From Acidovorax radicis N35 (GTDB lineage: Bacteria > Pseudomonadota > Gammaproteobacteria > Burkholderiales > Burkholderiaceae_C): DNA of 64,000 nt. The DNA is taken from positions 1-64,000 of the forward strand of contig NZ_AFBG01000016.1 in the NCBI RefSeq assembly GCF_000204195.1. The letters are read 5' to 3'. Positions 7,969-16,332 of the stretch are shown in pieces. Under the pieces are notes generated by a model. The model was given only the letters and a program-made list of their open reading frames with translations. It made no database searches and was not told the origin of the DNA. Positions within the stretch are counted from its first letter, which is position 1, and every line of letters starts with the position of its first letter. Made by a program: the position numbers and the translations under genes.

Positions 7969-8770
7969 ATGCCCATGACATTCGCGTTTCGATCGAAATT
8001 ACTCCCCACACTCTTCCTGACCCTGGCTTTGTCCGCCTGCAGCGATCGCATGCCCGAGATCCAAGCTCAAGCTCCAGTTGCCTTGGCACCCGCTCCAGAG
8101 GCCTCACCCGTAACAGTTGATCCACCGCAGGCAACGCAACGTGCTGTGGCCCTGGGGATGGCCGGCCTCGATGCTACAACGGGGCAGTTTGGACACGAAG
8201 CCCAGCGCATCGCGGACGCACTTCAAGGCATGGACATCAAAAAAGGCAAGTTTGAGTCGGACGGCCAATACCATGCGCGAATGAAGTTGCTGGGGTCGCA
8301 GCCTCTCTACGACGATCTGGCCGTAAGTTCATTGCTCGCGTTCAGGGATGGATGATCTGACGCGAACGAGACCAAGTGGAGTACATGGTCAGGGAGCATC
8401 CAATGCTGGCACCGCAAGAAGCCGTAGCTATCACGAGTCGGAGGGTCGGGAACGCCGAGAGCTGGCAGTCGATCTATCCGGGCCGCAAGCTCGGTCAGTA
8501 CGAAACTATTGCCTTGGATGCAATCCGTGCTCCCCGCATCATCGGGTCGTTCCGATCCCCCCCGAGAAGGCAGAGCAGCTGGAGAACAAGTTGGACGTCC
8601 TTGTGATCGGCACGCTCTCGCCCCGATACCTGAGTGCCCACCAGGTGCTCCCAGTAAAGCACTCGAACGACAATCGCATTGACACCGTGCGCCTCCTACA
8701 CGTGAAAATGCAAGAGGCTTGGGTGGTAGATCGAGTCACAGGCGCGGTCTTGGCAAAGGCCAAGCTGTAG
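7969..8770 (+). pseudogene. Lipoprotein gene with two frameshifts
   Basis: The first frame (7969-8355) has a signal peptide and lipobox (LALSACS, Cys24), a Pro/Ala-rich spacer and a soluble domain (GKFESDGQYHARMKLLGSQP). It stops near 8353. The neighbouring frame then continues with VEYMVREHPMLAPQEAVAIT up to about 8550. A third frame continues with PPEKAEQLENKLDVLVIGTL to a stop at 8770. All three pieces have protein-like composition and join end to end, which points to one original gene of about 265 codons with two indels. No family was recognised. Confidence 0.5.
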
Positions 8771-8815
8771 CGTTAACGTCGGCTGAGGCTCTGTCCTATC
8801 GACGTTGCCCACACG

Positions 8816-8974
8816 ATGTATTTCAAGGGCGACGATACGCGCTGGCTTGTTGGCGGTGATTCTTGGTCTTGCATCTGGTGCGAGAAAGCAAAAAGCAGAC
8901 ATGAAGCGCTGGGAAGGGACTGTGTAACGCGCAGAGTGGTCAACGACCTGAATAGGCCTAGCGCTGAACCATGA
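8816..8974 (+). CDS. Possible small protein with CxxC, 52 aa
   Basis: The frame encodes MYFKGDDTRWLVGGDSWSCI followed by W-C, so a C-I-W-C pair, and ends RPSAEP. No good ribosome site precedes the ATG and no family is recognised. It lies in the gap after the broken lipoprotein gene and could equally be a remnant. Confidence 0.25.
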   Translation: MYFKGDDTRWLVGGDSWSCIWCEKAKSRHEALGRDCVTRRVVNDLNRPSAEP

Positions 8975-9016
8975 AGAAAAACATGATGAAAAAAACCGAC
9001 GTCACCGATGAACCCC

Positions 9017-9166
9017 ATGATTTCTGCAAGCAGCGAGTTTGATTTTTTGCATATCCAGCTAACTCATAAACTTAAACTTGGTAATCCGAAGGATGGCTGC
9101 ACTGAAGTGAAGTCCACTTGCTCACGCAAGACGGCACCGTATTGCAAAGCGTGTCTAAAGTTGTGA
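9017..9166 (+). CDS. Possible small cysteine-rich protein, 49 aa
   Basis: The frame begins MISASSEFDFLHIQLTHKLK and ends PYCKACLKL. Cysteines at about residues 28, 35, 43 and 46 could bind a metal. The ribosome site is poor. The rest of the 8975-9286 interval holds nothing else that can be supported. Confidence 0.3.
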   Translation: MISASSEFDFLHIQLTHKLKLGNPKDGCTEVKSTCSRKTAPYCKACLKL

Positions 9167-9286
9167 CTTAAACGAAAGCTTGAAGGAACACAGGAAAGCG
9201 ACTGAACCGCGAAGCACGGCGAGCCGGGTTTCGCAGTGCGGGCACAGCACACCGAGTTGCCCGGTAAGCATCACAAGGAGGAAAGT

Positions 9287-9583
9287 ATGGACACAACGTT
9301 TGATTTCGATGAGTGGTTAGACGCGGCTGATCCCTGCGACGCGCCGAATGTCGCTGCGCTTATTGAAGCAGTTGAAAGCGAATGCGAGTTTTCTGGCTTT
9401 AAAGCAGAGCGCGCAGCGAATGGAAAGCTGATCGTATCTGCGCATGGCTTGGAGTTGAAATTGGTGCTCGTATCAAAAGAAGCGGAGGAGGGATTCGTTC
9501 GTCGGATACATGCTCGCTTTGTTCCAAGCGGTATGAGTGCCGATGTCGCCGCAGCGATTGACCATCTCAACGATCACGATTAA
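9287..9583 (+). CDS. Hypothetical acidic protein, 98 aa
   Basis: The ATG is preceded by AAGGAGGAAAGT, a near-consensus ribosome site that settles the start. The product (MDTTFDFDEWLDAADPCDAP at the N-terminus) is acidic and soluble, with an alpha/beta pattern ending AAAIDHLNDHD. No domain is recognised. It is followed 12 bp later by a secreted-protein gene, probably co-transcribed. Confidence 0.6.
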   Translation: MDTTFDFDEWLDAADPCDAPNVAALIEAVESECEFSGFKAERAANGKLIVSAHGLELKLVLVSKEAEEGFVRRIHARFVPSGMSADVAAAIDHLNDHD

Positions 9584-9595
9584 TCGCGGAAAACT

Positions 9596-9979
9596 ATGAA
9601 ATACGAGTCGAAATTTTGCACGACTTTCACCCTTGCCGTATTGACCATGGTCTCCGCTCTTGCGGCGCAAGGTTACAGCACGAAGCACGCACTTGTAGAG
9701 ATCAACGATCCTAAGGCCGCGAGCAATCCGGTGAAGTCTGTTTCGGCTGCAAACTGGAGGGCCGTAGACGTGAAGTCCAAGCTCAAGCCGAAGCCCGGCC
9801 AGGACATAGCTATTGTGTGCGAGGGATCATTTCCGGCGGGGTACATTGCAACTGATCTGCTGCGCCCCAACGGGGAATTCAATCGTGACTTCTCCGTGCA
9901 TGCCCAAACAACCGTGATGGATTTGTGCAATCAACAAGAAGACAGGATGCGCCGAGTAAATCCAAAGCTTTTCAAGTGA
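9596..9979 (+). CDS. Hypothetical secreted protein, 127 aa
   Basis: The N-terminus is a plausible signal peptide (FTLAVLTMVSALAAQGYS, cleavage after about residue 24). The mature part is basic (DVKSKLKPKPGQDIAIVCEG) with two cysteines that could form one disulphide in the periplasm. No known domain is recognised. It is coupled to the preceding 98-aa gene by short spacing. Confidence 0.5.
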   Translation: MKYESKFCTTFTLAVLTMVSALAAQGYSTKHALVEINDPKAASNPVKSVSAANWRAVDVKSKLKPKPGQDIAIVCEGSFPAGYIATDLLRPNGEFNRDFSVHAQTTVMDLCNQQEDRMRRVNPKLFK

Positions 9980-10064
9980 AGCGCACGCATCCAAGCGTGG
10001 CTGTGCACTGCACAAAAGGCCAAGGACATCAACCAGCATGAGCATCCGTCGCAACCGCATCTAA

Positions 10065-10214
10065 ATGTTCCGCAAGTCAGGCAACAAAGTGAAGGCTGTG
10101 GAGCCTACAAACTATGGCGGACGCGGCAGTTGGCTCGTGCGCCCAGTGGACGGCGTCAGCGTCGGTAAGGAAATGATCGTCCCAGGTCGAGCCCTTGTGG
10201 TTCGTTTGGACTGA
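10065..10214 (+). CDS. Small hypothetical protein, 49 aa
   Basis: A short basic product starting MFRKSGNKVKAVEPTNYGGR and ending ALVVRLD. The composition is protein-like but there is no strong ribosome site and no family match. It lies between the secreted-protein gene and the DUF4365 gene on the same strand. Confidence 0.3.
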   Translation: MFRKSGNKVKAVEPTNYGGRGSWLVRPVDGVSVGKEMIVPGRALVVRLD

Positions 10215-10290
10215 ACCCAAGGAAAGCAACCTGCCGCCTGAACGGCGCAGTAGGCTTCCCCAATAATCACAGAGCATCGAGAGTTGGAAA

Positions 10291-10821
10291 ATGAGCACTC
10301 ATAAGACAGAGCGCATGGGCGTGAATTACGCTTCGACCATCTTCACCAACTACGGGTGGCTCTTCCGCGAACAGTTCACACAAGACTTCGGGATAGATGC
10401 ACACGTTGAGATTTTCGACGAGGTAGACCCTTACCCGACAGGCAAACTGCTGGCGCTTCAAATCAAGTCTGGTAAGAGCTTCTTTGAGGAGCCGCTTCCA
10501 GACAACGGCGGATTCGTGTTTCGTCCAGAACCGAAGCACGTCCACTATTGGTTGGGCCATACGATGCCCGTCCTGGTCCTGTTCTTCAATCCGGAGACGG
10601 AACAGATGTACTGGCAGCAGGTCACAAAAGAAAAGCTGAGCAGCACCGGCAAGGGGTGGAAGCTTCCTGTTCCCAAGTCGCAGCTGCTGGAGAAAGACGT
10701 CTTTCCACGAGAGTTCGCCGAAATGGTGCAGCCAGAGCCTTATATCCAGCGCTTGAACCGGCTGCGGCTGGACCTGCCGTGGATGCAACTGCTCGGTATG
10801 CGTCCGGCAAACCCATCTTGA
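10291..10821 (+). CDS. DUF4365 domain protein (PD-(D/E)XK-like), 3' end reaching into IS66
   Basis: The 176-residue protein carries the DUF4365 signature. YGWLFREQFTQDFGIDAHVE (about 21-40) has an early Glu-free helix, then GIDAHVEI, and LALQIKSGKSF (about 55-65) gives the D...QxK pattern of restriction-endonuclease-like folds. DUF4365 occurs alone or beside nucleases in mobile and defence regions, but its activity here is unproven. The last eight codons overlap the proposed left end of the IS66 element at 10796. The natural C-terminus may therefore have been slightly altered by the insertion. Confidence 0.65.
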   Translation: MSTHKTERMGVNYASTIFTNYGWLFREQFTQDFGIDAHVEIFDEVDPYPTGKLLALQIKSGKSFFEEPLPDNGGFVFRPEPKHVHYWLGHTMPVLVLFFNPETEQMYWQQVTKEKLSSTGKGWKLPVPKSQLLEKDVFPREFAEMVQPEPYIQRLNRLRLDLPWMQLLGMRPANPS

Positions 10822-10853
10822 GATAGCCTGTTCGAGCAGGCATCGTGTGCACG

Positions 10854-11246
10854 ATGGAGATCATGCACACCATGGCGAGCGAGGCGATCGCCCCAAACCC
10901 CAAGCGGCGCTTCTACGGTCCAGAACTCAAGGCGCACGTCGTGGCGCAATGCCGAGCGGATGGCGCATCGATTGCGGCTGTGGCCCTGGCCCACGGCATC
11001 AACGCCAACATCGTTCATCGCTGGCTACGCGAGCACCCGGCGGCGGCACCCAAACCCATCAATCCGTTCATCCCGGTGAACCTTCCCTCGCCTGAGGTAG
11101 AGGACGCCGCGCCTGTTGGCGTAGCGGGGAGCTCCTCGGCGGATATCCGCATCGAGATCCGACGCAGCACTGGCGTGATCACGGTAAGCTGGCCCGTCGA
11201 GGCGTCGTCGTCCTGCGCGGACTGGTTGCGGGATTGGCTTCGGTGA
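10854..11246 (+). CDS. tnpA: IS66 transposase accessory protein TnpA
   Basis: The 130-residue protein has an N-terminal helix-turn-helix of the IS66 OrfA type (AQCRADGASIAAVALAHGIN, about 25-44, then IVHRWLREH). This is the IS66 DNA-binding subunit. A GTG at 10845 is an alternative start. Its stop overlaps the tnpB start (GTGA at 11243), typical translational coupling in IS66. Confidence 0.8.
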   Translation: MEIMHTMASEAIAPNPKRRFYGPELKAHVVAQCRADGASIAAVALAHGINANIVHRWLREHPAAAPKPINPFIPVNLPSPEVEDAAPVGVAGSSSADIRIEIRRSTGVITVSWPVEASSSCADWLRDWLR

Positions 11247-11575
11247 TCCGGATCGACGCAGCCTGGCTGGCCACCACCCCGCTGGACATGCGCGCCGGCA
11301 CGGATACGGCTCTCTCCCGAGTCATTGCCGTCTTCGGCGCTGCCTATCCCCACCATGCCTACCTGTTCGCCAACAAACGCGCCAACCGCATCAAGATCCT
11401 GGTGCACGACGGCATCGGTATCTGGCTGGCCGCACGCCGACTGCACCAGGGCAAGTTCATCTGGCCCTTGGCCGGTAGTTCCAACCTGACGCTGCAGCGC
11501 CAGCAGCTCGATGCGCTGGTCATGGGCCTACCTTGGCAACGCCTGGCCGACGGCGGTGTCATCACCGTGGTCTGA
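11243..11575 (+). CDS. tnpB: IS66 accessory protein TnpB
   Basis: This 110-residue protein matches the IS66 Orf2 pattern: LDMRAGTDTALSRVIAVFGA, HHAYLFANKRANRIKILVHD and GIGIWLAARRL. It is required for IS66 transposition with TnpA and TnpC. GTG at 11243 is chosen because homologues begin MIRID and the GTGA overlap couples it to tnpA. Confidence 0.88.
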   Translation: MIRIDAAWLATTPLDMRAGTDTALSRVIAVFGAAYPHHAYLFANKRANRIKILVHDGIGIWLAARRLHQGKFIWPLAGSSNLTLQRQQLDALVMGLPWQRLADGGVITVV

Positions 11576-11655
11576 CTCTCCGGCAGTGATCGGTACTTGC
11601 CAATTGGTGCATGCGTCAATGGTGCACGCGTGTTGGTGCTGGCACAGTGACGGCC

Positions 11656-13185
11656 ATGGTGGTGGCGTTGCAATCTCTGGAGCATCTGAGCGCCGATCAA
11701 CTGCGCGAGATGGCTGCACGCCTGATGACCCAGCTTCGTCACCAGGGCGCCTTGCTGGAGAAGCTCACCCACGAGAACTCGCTGCTCAAGCGCATGAAGT
11801 TCGCCGCACAGTCTGAGCGCTTCAACCCCGAGCAGAAAAGCCTGCTCGAAGACGAGATCGAGGCCGACCTGGCGTCTTTTGCCACCGAGATCGACGCCCT
11901 GCAGCAGGAGCCAGGTACCCCGAACCTGCAGGAGAAGAAGCAGCCCAAGCGGCTCCCCCTGCCGGCGCATCTGCCACGCCGCGATATCCATCACGAACCC
12001 GAGTTCACCACCTGCCGTACGCCGGGGTGTGGTTGCCCGCTAAAACGCATCGGCGAGGACGTGGCCGAGAAGCTGGACTACGTACCAGGGGTCTTCAGCG
12101 TAGAGCGCCACATCCGCGGCAAGTGGGCCTGCACCCAGTGCGAAACCATCACCCAGGCGCCGGTGGATGCTCACGTCATCGACAAAGGCATCCCCACCGC
12201 CGGCCTGCTGGCCCAGGTGCTGGTGGGCAAGTACGCCGATCACCTGCCGTTGTACCGCCAGGAAACGATCTTCGGGCGTGCCGGCCTAGCCATCCCGCGC
12301 TCGACCTTAGCGCAGTGGGTGGGCACATGCGGGGTGCGGCTACAGCCTCTGGTGGATGCCCTCAAGGCTGAGATCCTGCAACACCGCGTGCTTCACGCGG
12401 ATGAGACGCCGGTGGCGATGCTCAAGCCGGGTGATGGCAAAACGCACCGCGCCTACCTGTGGGCCTACGCGCCTGGGGCGTTCGAGAGCATGAAAGCCGT
12501 GGTCTACGACTTCTGTGAGTCGCGTGCCGGCGAGCACGCTCGGGCATTTCTTGGGAAGTGGAGAGGCAGCCTGACCTGTGACGACTTCAGCGGCTACAAG
12601 GCACTGATTGCGAGCGGGGTGACGGAGGTGGGCTGCCTGGCGCATGCGCGCCGCAAGTTCTTTGATCTGCACGCGGCTAACAAGAGTCAGATCGCCGGGT
12701 TCGCGCTGCAGCAGTTCGCCCGGGTCTATGACATCGAGCGTGAGGTGAGGGATATTGATGCCACGCAGCGCCAAGACATTCGGCGCAGGCAGACCCAGCC
12801 GGTGCTCGACGTCTTGCACGAATGGATGAGGCTGCAGCGCCAGAAAGTGCCGGATGGATCGGCCACCGCCAAGGCACTGGACTACAGCCTGCGGCGCTGG
12901 GAGGCGTTGACCCGATTCGTCGATGATGGACAGTTACCGGTGGACAACAACTGGATCGAGAACCAGATCCGCCCGATCGCCATTGGTCGCAACAACTGGC
13001 TGTTTGCCGGCAGTCTGCGCGCCGGCCAGCGGGCTGCAGCTGTCATGAGCCTGATCCAGTCAGCGCGCATGAACGGGCACGATCCATACGTCTACCTCAA
13101 AGATGTCCTCACACGGCTGCCGATGCACAAGGCCAGCCAGATCGAGGACTTGCTGCCGCATCGCTGGCAACCCGACGCCATCTGA
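11656..13185 (+). CDS. tnpC: IS66 family transposase TnpC
   Basis: The 509-residue transposase has a helical/leucine-zipper N-terminus (LREMAARLMTQLRHQGALLE), a zinc-binding C-C...C-C region (CRTPGCGCP and CTQC) and the DDE catalytic core. The acidic residues lie in HADETPVAML, CDDFSGYK and NNWIENQIRP. All motifs are intact, so the element may be active. An in-frame ATG at 11611 would add 15 residues. The 350 bp after the stop are the non-coding right end of the element. Confidence 0.9.
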   Translation: MVVALQSLEHLSADQLREMAARLMTQLRHQGALLEKLTHENSLLKRMKFAAQSERFNPEQKSLLEDEIEADLASFATEIDALQQEPGTPNLQEKKQPKRLPLPAHLPRRDIHHEPEFTTCRTPGCGCPLKRIGEDVAEKLDYVPGVFSVERHIRGKWACTQCETITQAPVDAHVIDKGIPTAGLLAQVLVGKYADHLPLYRQETIFGRAGLAIPRSTLAQWVGTCGVRLQPLVDALKAEILQHRVLHADETPVAMLKPGDGKTHRAYLWAYAPGAFESMKAVVYDFCESRAGEHARAFLGKWRGSLTCDDFSGYKALIASGVTEVGCLAHARRKFFDLHAANKSQIAGFALQQFARVYDIEREVRDIDATQRQDIRRRQTQPVLDVLHEWMRLQRQKVPDGSATAKALDYSLRRWEALTRFVDDGQLPVDNNWIENQIRPIAIGRNNWLFAGSLRAGQRAAAVMSLIQSARMNGHDPYVYLKDVLTRLPMHKASQIEDLLPHRWQPDAI

Positions 13186-13534
13186 TCGTCGCCCGGGGGC
13201 CACCGCCAGCAGTCACACCCATACACCTAATCGGCCACCACCGCCAGCGAGTGTGCAGCGTGGATGTGTGCGCCGCTGCGGTGAGCCTTGGACCCACCTG
13301 CGCGCTGCTCTGCACCTGCTTCCGACGCAGCTTAACAGCCGCAAAGAGGACCCACTGCCACATCGTTGGCGGCCCGCCCATAGCCCCCGATCGCCTGCAA
13401 GGTCGGCCGACTGGTCGCTCACTCCCAATGAGTGCGTCAACGGCTTGGCGAGCGATGACTGCAAGCAGTCTATGATCTTGGGGTCATTTGGGACCGTGGA
13501 CGCACACGTTTGACTCGCAATTTTTTGAAACGTG

Positions 13535-13981
13535 CTATGCCCGAAGGAAAAGCGCTGATGCTTCTGGCTCCGTTCGCATGAACCGGTCACTAAGCCTTTG
13601 GATAGGTGCCGGATCCGCTACCATCGTTGAAGCCTCATCTGCAGATAGCCATTTGAACTCGGAATGCTCGTGGTTGAGCACGATGGAAATCGGGGGGGCC
13701 ACAAAGGCGACGAAGGCCTCAATGCGTGAATATCCATCGATGTGCGGGATATCCTCGCCAAAACTATAGATCGCCGTCGGTGATAGTCCCGTTTCTTCCA
13801 GAACCTCTCTCAACGCTGTCTGAAGCGGAACCTCGCCGAATTTGCAGGTTCCACCAACTGGCCACCATTGCCCGGCGTAGGCGCCACCTGAACGACGCAG
13901 GAACAGTAGCTCTCGGTCCCTTTCTGATCCCCTCAAAACAAAAACGATGACGCCCACCGTTTGCCTCGACATGGCTTTCAT
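13535..13981 (-). CDS. Nudix hydrolase
   Basis: The 148-residue protein contains a complete Nudix box, GGTCKFGEVPLQTALREVLE followed by E-T-G-L (about residues 43-66), which binds Mg2+ and cleaves nucleoside-diphosphate-linked substrates. Substrate cannot be told from sequence. It lies just right of the IS66 element, transcribed towards it, with no obvious operon partner. An internal ATG at 13972 is an alternative start. Confidence 0.85.
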   Translation of the reverse strand: MKAMSRQTVGVIVFVLRGSERDRELLFLRRSGGAYAGQWWPVGGTCKFGEVPLQTALREVLEETGLSPTAIYSFGEDIPHIDGYSRIEAFVAFVAPPISIVLNHEHSEFKWLSADEASTMVADPAPIQRLSDRFMRTEPEASALFLRA

Positions 13982-14103
13982 CGCTGTGCCTCATGCTGAA
14001 CCGCCGCTTGGCCGATGGCAGAAGTCTAGCCGCGTGCGACTGCTTTCGGTCAAGATGTATTGGCCGGACGCTTACACTGCTCGATGAGGGCAAGCAGGTC
14101 GTC

Positions 14104-14598
14104 ATGGAATTCGACGACTGGGTCAACAAGTCACTCTCCCGGTACCAAGTCACGATGAGTGGCGGAGGCGAAGTCCAAAAGTGGCCTCTCACCTATGCAG
14201 CAGGTCGAACCATTGATGACCTGCTTGAGCACTACATCCCCTGGGCAAAGTACGAAAGTGACATGGAAGCCTACGAGGAGTCGCTAGAGGGTGCCTGGGC
14301 AGCTGAGTGCTATGTGGCTACAGACTTCGAGACCGGGGCTGTGCACTACGGGGAGAGCTTCTCAGAGTGGTTTGGAAAGAGGCCGCTGCCGCAGGGACTC
14401 GTTGGCATTGAGCGGTGCGGCGAAGTGGTTAGCTATCGCCTGATTCTCGAGCTCAACGATTTCGGTCGTGCGTTTCTCGAACTCAACAACTTTCTCCAAG
14501 AGCCAAGCCGAATGGAGAATGGCACATTCACAGAAAAGGACCTACTGCGAGAGGCAAGTGCAGCCCCGCGCGCGCGCCCTGCTGAGGCCCAGAAATAA
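14104..14598 (+). CDS. Hypothetical protein, 164 aa
   Basis: The frame is open from 13993. The ATG at 14104 (MEFDDWVNKSLSRYQVTMSG) is preferred because the residues before it look non-protein-like. The product is acidic and soluble (LLEHYIPWAKYESDMEAYEE; GVHYGESFSEWFG-like region) and no domain is recognised. It is divergent from the Nudix gene. Function unknown. Confidence 0.5.
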   Translation: MEFDDWVNKSLSRYQVTMSGGGEVQKWPLTYAAGRTIDDLLEHYIPWAKYESDMEAYEESLEGAWAAECYVATDFETGAVHYGESFSEWFGKRPLPQGLVGIERCGEVVSYRLILELNDFGRAFLELNNFLQEPSRMENGTFTEKDLLREASAAPRARPAEAQK

Positions 14599-14996
14599 AC
14601 GCCTTGTTCAGCCTTTGCTGGCGTGCTCCGGGCTCGCCTCTATGGTCAGCAGTTCGTCGGTGTGCGGCAGGGCCTCCCCCAACTCAATGCAACTACTACA
14701 TGATCGGAAGCCTGATGTTGAACGCCCGTGGCCATCTCAAGGTGCGCCGCCGTGTCTGCGCATGAATGACCGCTGTGTCGCCCAGACCGTGAACTCAAGG
14801 GGCTGACATCACAGGCCGCAACCGCTGCAGGACAGACTTCCAGCGTGGAGGGCTTCAGACTGATCTAAGTCATTCACGGTCCAGCGTCTGAACGGCAGCA
14901 ACCGCCAACACCGGTCGTTAGACGCCCCCTGCCGCACGATCAACGTTACGCATGTGGAAAATTTGTTACAAGGGGGTAAGGTGAGCCGATTCGTTG
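14599..14996. other. Intergenic region carrying the right copy of the 40-bp repeat
   Basis: No gene is supported in these 398 bp. The interval contains the imperfect repeat at 14823-14862 and otherwise only short frames. Confidence 0.5.
14823..14862. repeat. Imperfect ~40-bp direct repeat, right copy
   Basis: The segment matches 3981-4019 in the same orientation. Sixteen of the first 17 bases agree through CGCTGCAG-ACAGACTT, and there is a one-base insertion in the middle. The two copies are 10.8 kb apart and bracket the block from the decayed recombinase to the 164-aa gene. Confidence 0.5.
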
Positions 14997-16265
14997 TCAG
15001 AGGTCAGGTCCGTTGGCGATTTTCAACTGCCGCATGAGCCAGTTCGCGGTGAACTCGAAGTGCTCCTGCATGTTCGACTCCGCCGTATGGCCATCTTCCC
15101 CAAAGACCAGTTGCGTCACATTGAAGCCAAGAGCGGTCAGCGATGCAGGTTCGTCTTTGGAGACGAGATCTTCGCGGGCACCGTTCACCATGAGAATCGG
15201 TTTGCGCAACTGAACTGCGGTTGGCATCTTCAGTTGGCGTGAGAGTTGGAATGCTTCGTAGTACTCGCACATTGCCTGGCGAGGCGTCGTCTGCGGATTC
15301 ATATTGGCAAATACGGTGTAGGGCGCGACGATCCATGCAGGCGCTGTCTTGCAATGCGCTTGTCCGAAGCTCGAATCGCTGGGGCCGCCTATGTTGACAA
15401 TCGCTTTGTAAAAGTCGTTCCTCAATCCACCAAGCGTTCCCAAATAACCCCCCATGCTCCAACCGTAAATCGCCACCCGGCTCGCGTCCAGGTCGCTGCG
15501 GGTCTGGATGTAGTCCGCAACGGTGTCGAGCATCGCAGAGGACTCTGGACGGAATCCCAACTGGTTTTCCCCGGTGTCTGGATTTTCCACAACGAGGGTT
15601 GCGAACCCACGACCCACGAAGTAGTCGCTGTGCCGGATCATCTCCGTCTTCAGGTTGTCGAGACCACCGAGAATGACCAGTACCGGTGGCTTCTCATTGC
15701 TGCTGTTCCGTGCGGGCGGTGCTCGAAAATAGCCAACGAATTCTTTTTCACCTGCCCTGAATTTGATCCGTTGGAGTGGTTTTCCCAGAACCGCATGGGC
15801 TTTTTCGGTCGCCTGTATGTCCGCAATGGGGACCTGCTTGGGCAGTCGGTTCATCCGCAGATAGAAAGCGGCCTTCTTGTATTCGGCCGATGCGGTCTCA
15901 CGGTCGCCCCGCACCTCGGCCACGTGCGCTTGCTCCAGGTGCACCTGGGCGGGCTTGCTGAAAGTGGCTTGCCAGGCCGACTGCAACGGTCCCGCATGCT
16001 CCGGCAGCGCTCCGACGACTTCATCGAATGTGCTTGCTTTGATGCCGGCATCCTCAAGCCACCAACAGATGTTGAACTTGAACGAGGGATGCATGCGAGC
16101 GATTCCTCCTGGGTACTCGGCCTGTCCTTTCCTGCAGAAATCGGCCATGCTGTCCGCTGTCCTGACCGGGGAGATGCCCTGCGCTGCGGATTCGCTCGGC
16201 GCTGCCACAGCAAGAAGGACGGCGCCAAGGGCCGTCAAAAGTTTCAAGATCAATTTGTTAGTCAC
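14997..16265 (-). CDS. Exported alpha/beta hydrolase (FrsA/esterase-like)
   Basis: The 422-residue product has a signal peptide (LLTALGAVLLAVAAPSESAA, cleavage near residue 29) and a C-terminal alpha/beta-hydrolase fold. The nucleophile elbow is GWSMGG (about residue 266-271), with REDLVS supplying an Asp and DGHTAES the catalytic His. The arrangement resembles FrsA/DUF1100-type esterases with a helical cap. It is followed on the same strand by an SDR-type dehydratase, and both lie opposite a TetR gene, suggesting a regulated detoxification unit. Substrate unknown. Confidence 0.75.
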   Translation of the reverse strand: MTNKLILKLLTALGAVLLAVAAPSESAAQGISPVRTADSMADFCRKGQAEYPGGIARMHPSFKFNICWWLEDAGIKASTFDEVVGALPEHAGPLQSAWQATFSKPAQVHLEQAHVAEVRGDRETASAEYKKAAFYLRMNRLPKQVPIADIQATEKAHAVLGKPLQRIKFRAGEKEFVGYFRAPPARNSSNEKPPVLVILGGLDNLKTEMIRHSDYFVGRGFATLVVENPDTGENQLGFRPESSAMLDTVADYIQTRSDLDASRVAIYGWSMGGYLGTLGGLRNDFYKAIVNIGGPSDSSFGQAHCKTAPAWIVAPYTVFANMNPQTTPRQAMCEYYEAFQLSRQLKMPTAVQLRKPILMVNGAREDLVSKDEPASLTALGFNVTQLVFGEDGHTAESNMQEHFEFTANWLMRQLKIANGPDL

Positions 16266-16332
16266 GGTTTTTCCTTTGATGGGTTTGGCGGCTCACGTCC
16301 GTCACTCGGGCAATGAAGTGATCTACGGGGCG

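Larger units (their letters stand above)
10796..13507 (+). mobile_element. IS66-family insertion sequence with tnpA, tnpB, tnpC
   Basis: Three ordered genes (tnpA, tnpB, tnpC) identify an IS66-type element. Candidate ends are GTATGCGTCC at 10796 and, on the other strand, GTGTGCGTCC ending at 13507. They match at 9 of 10 bases and resemble IS66 terminal repeats. This gives 2.7 kb, the usual size. The 8-bp flanks (ACTGCTCG and GTTTGACT) are not duplicated, so either the ends are misplaced or recombination has removed one flank. Confidence 0.75.
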
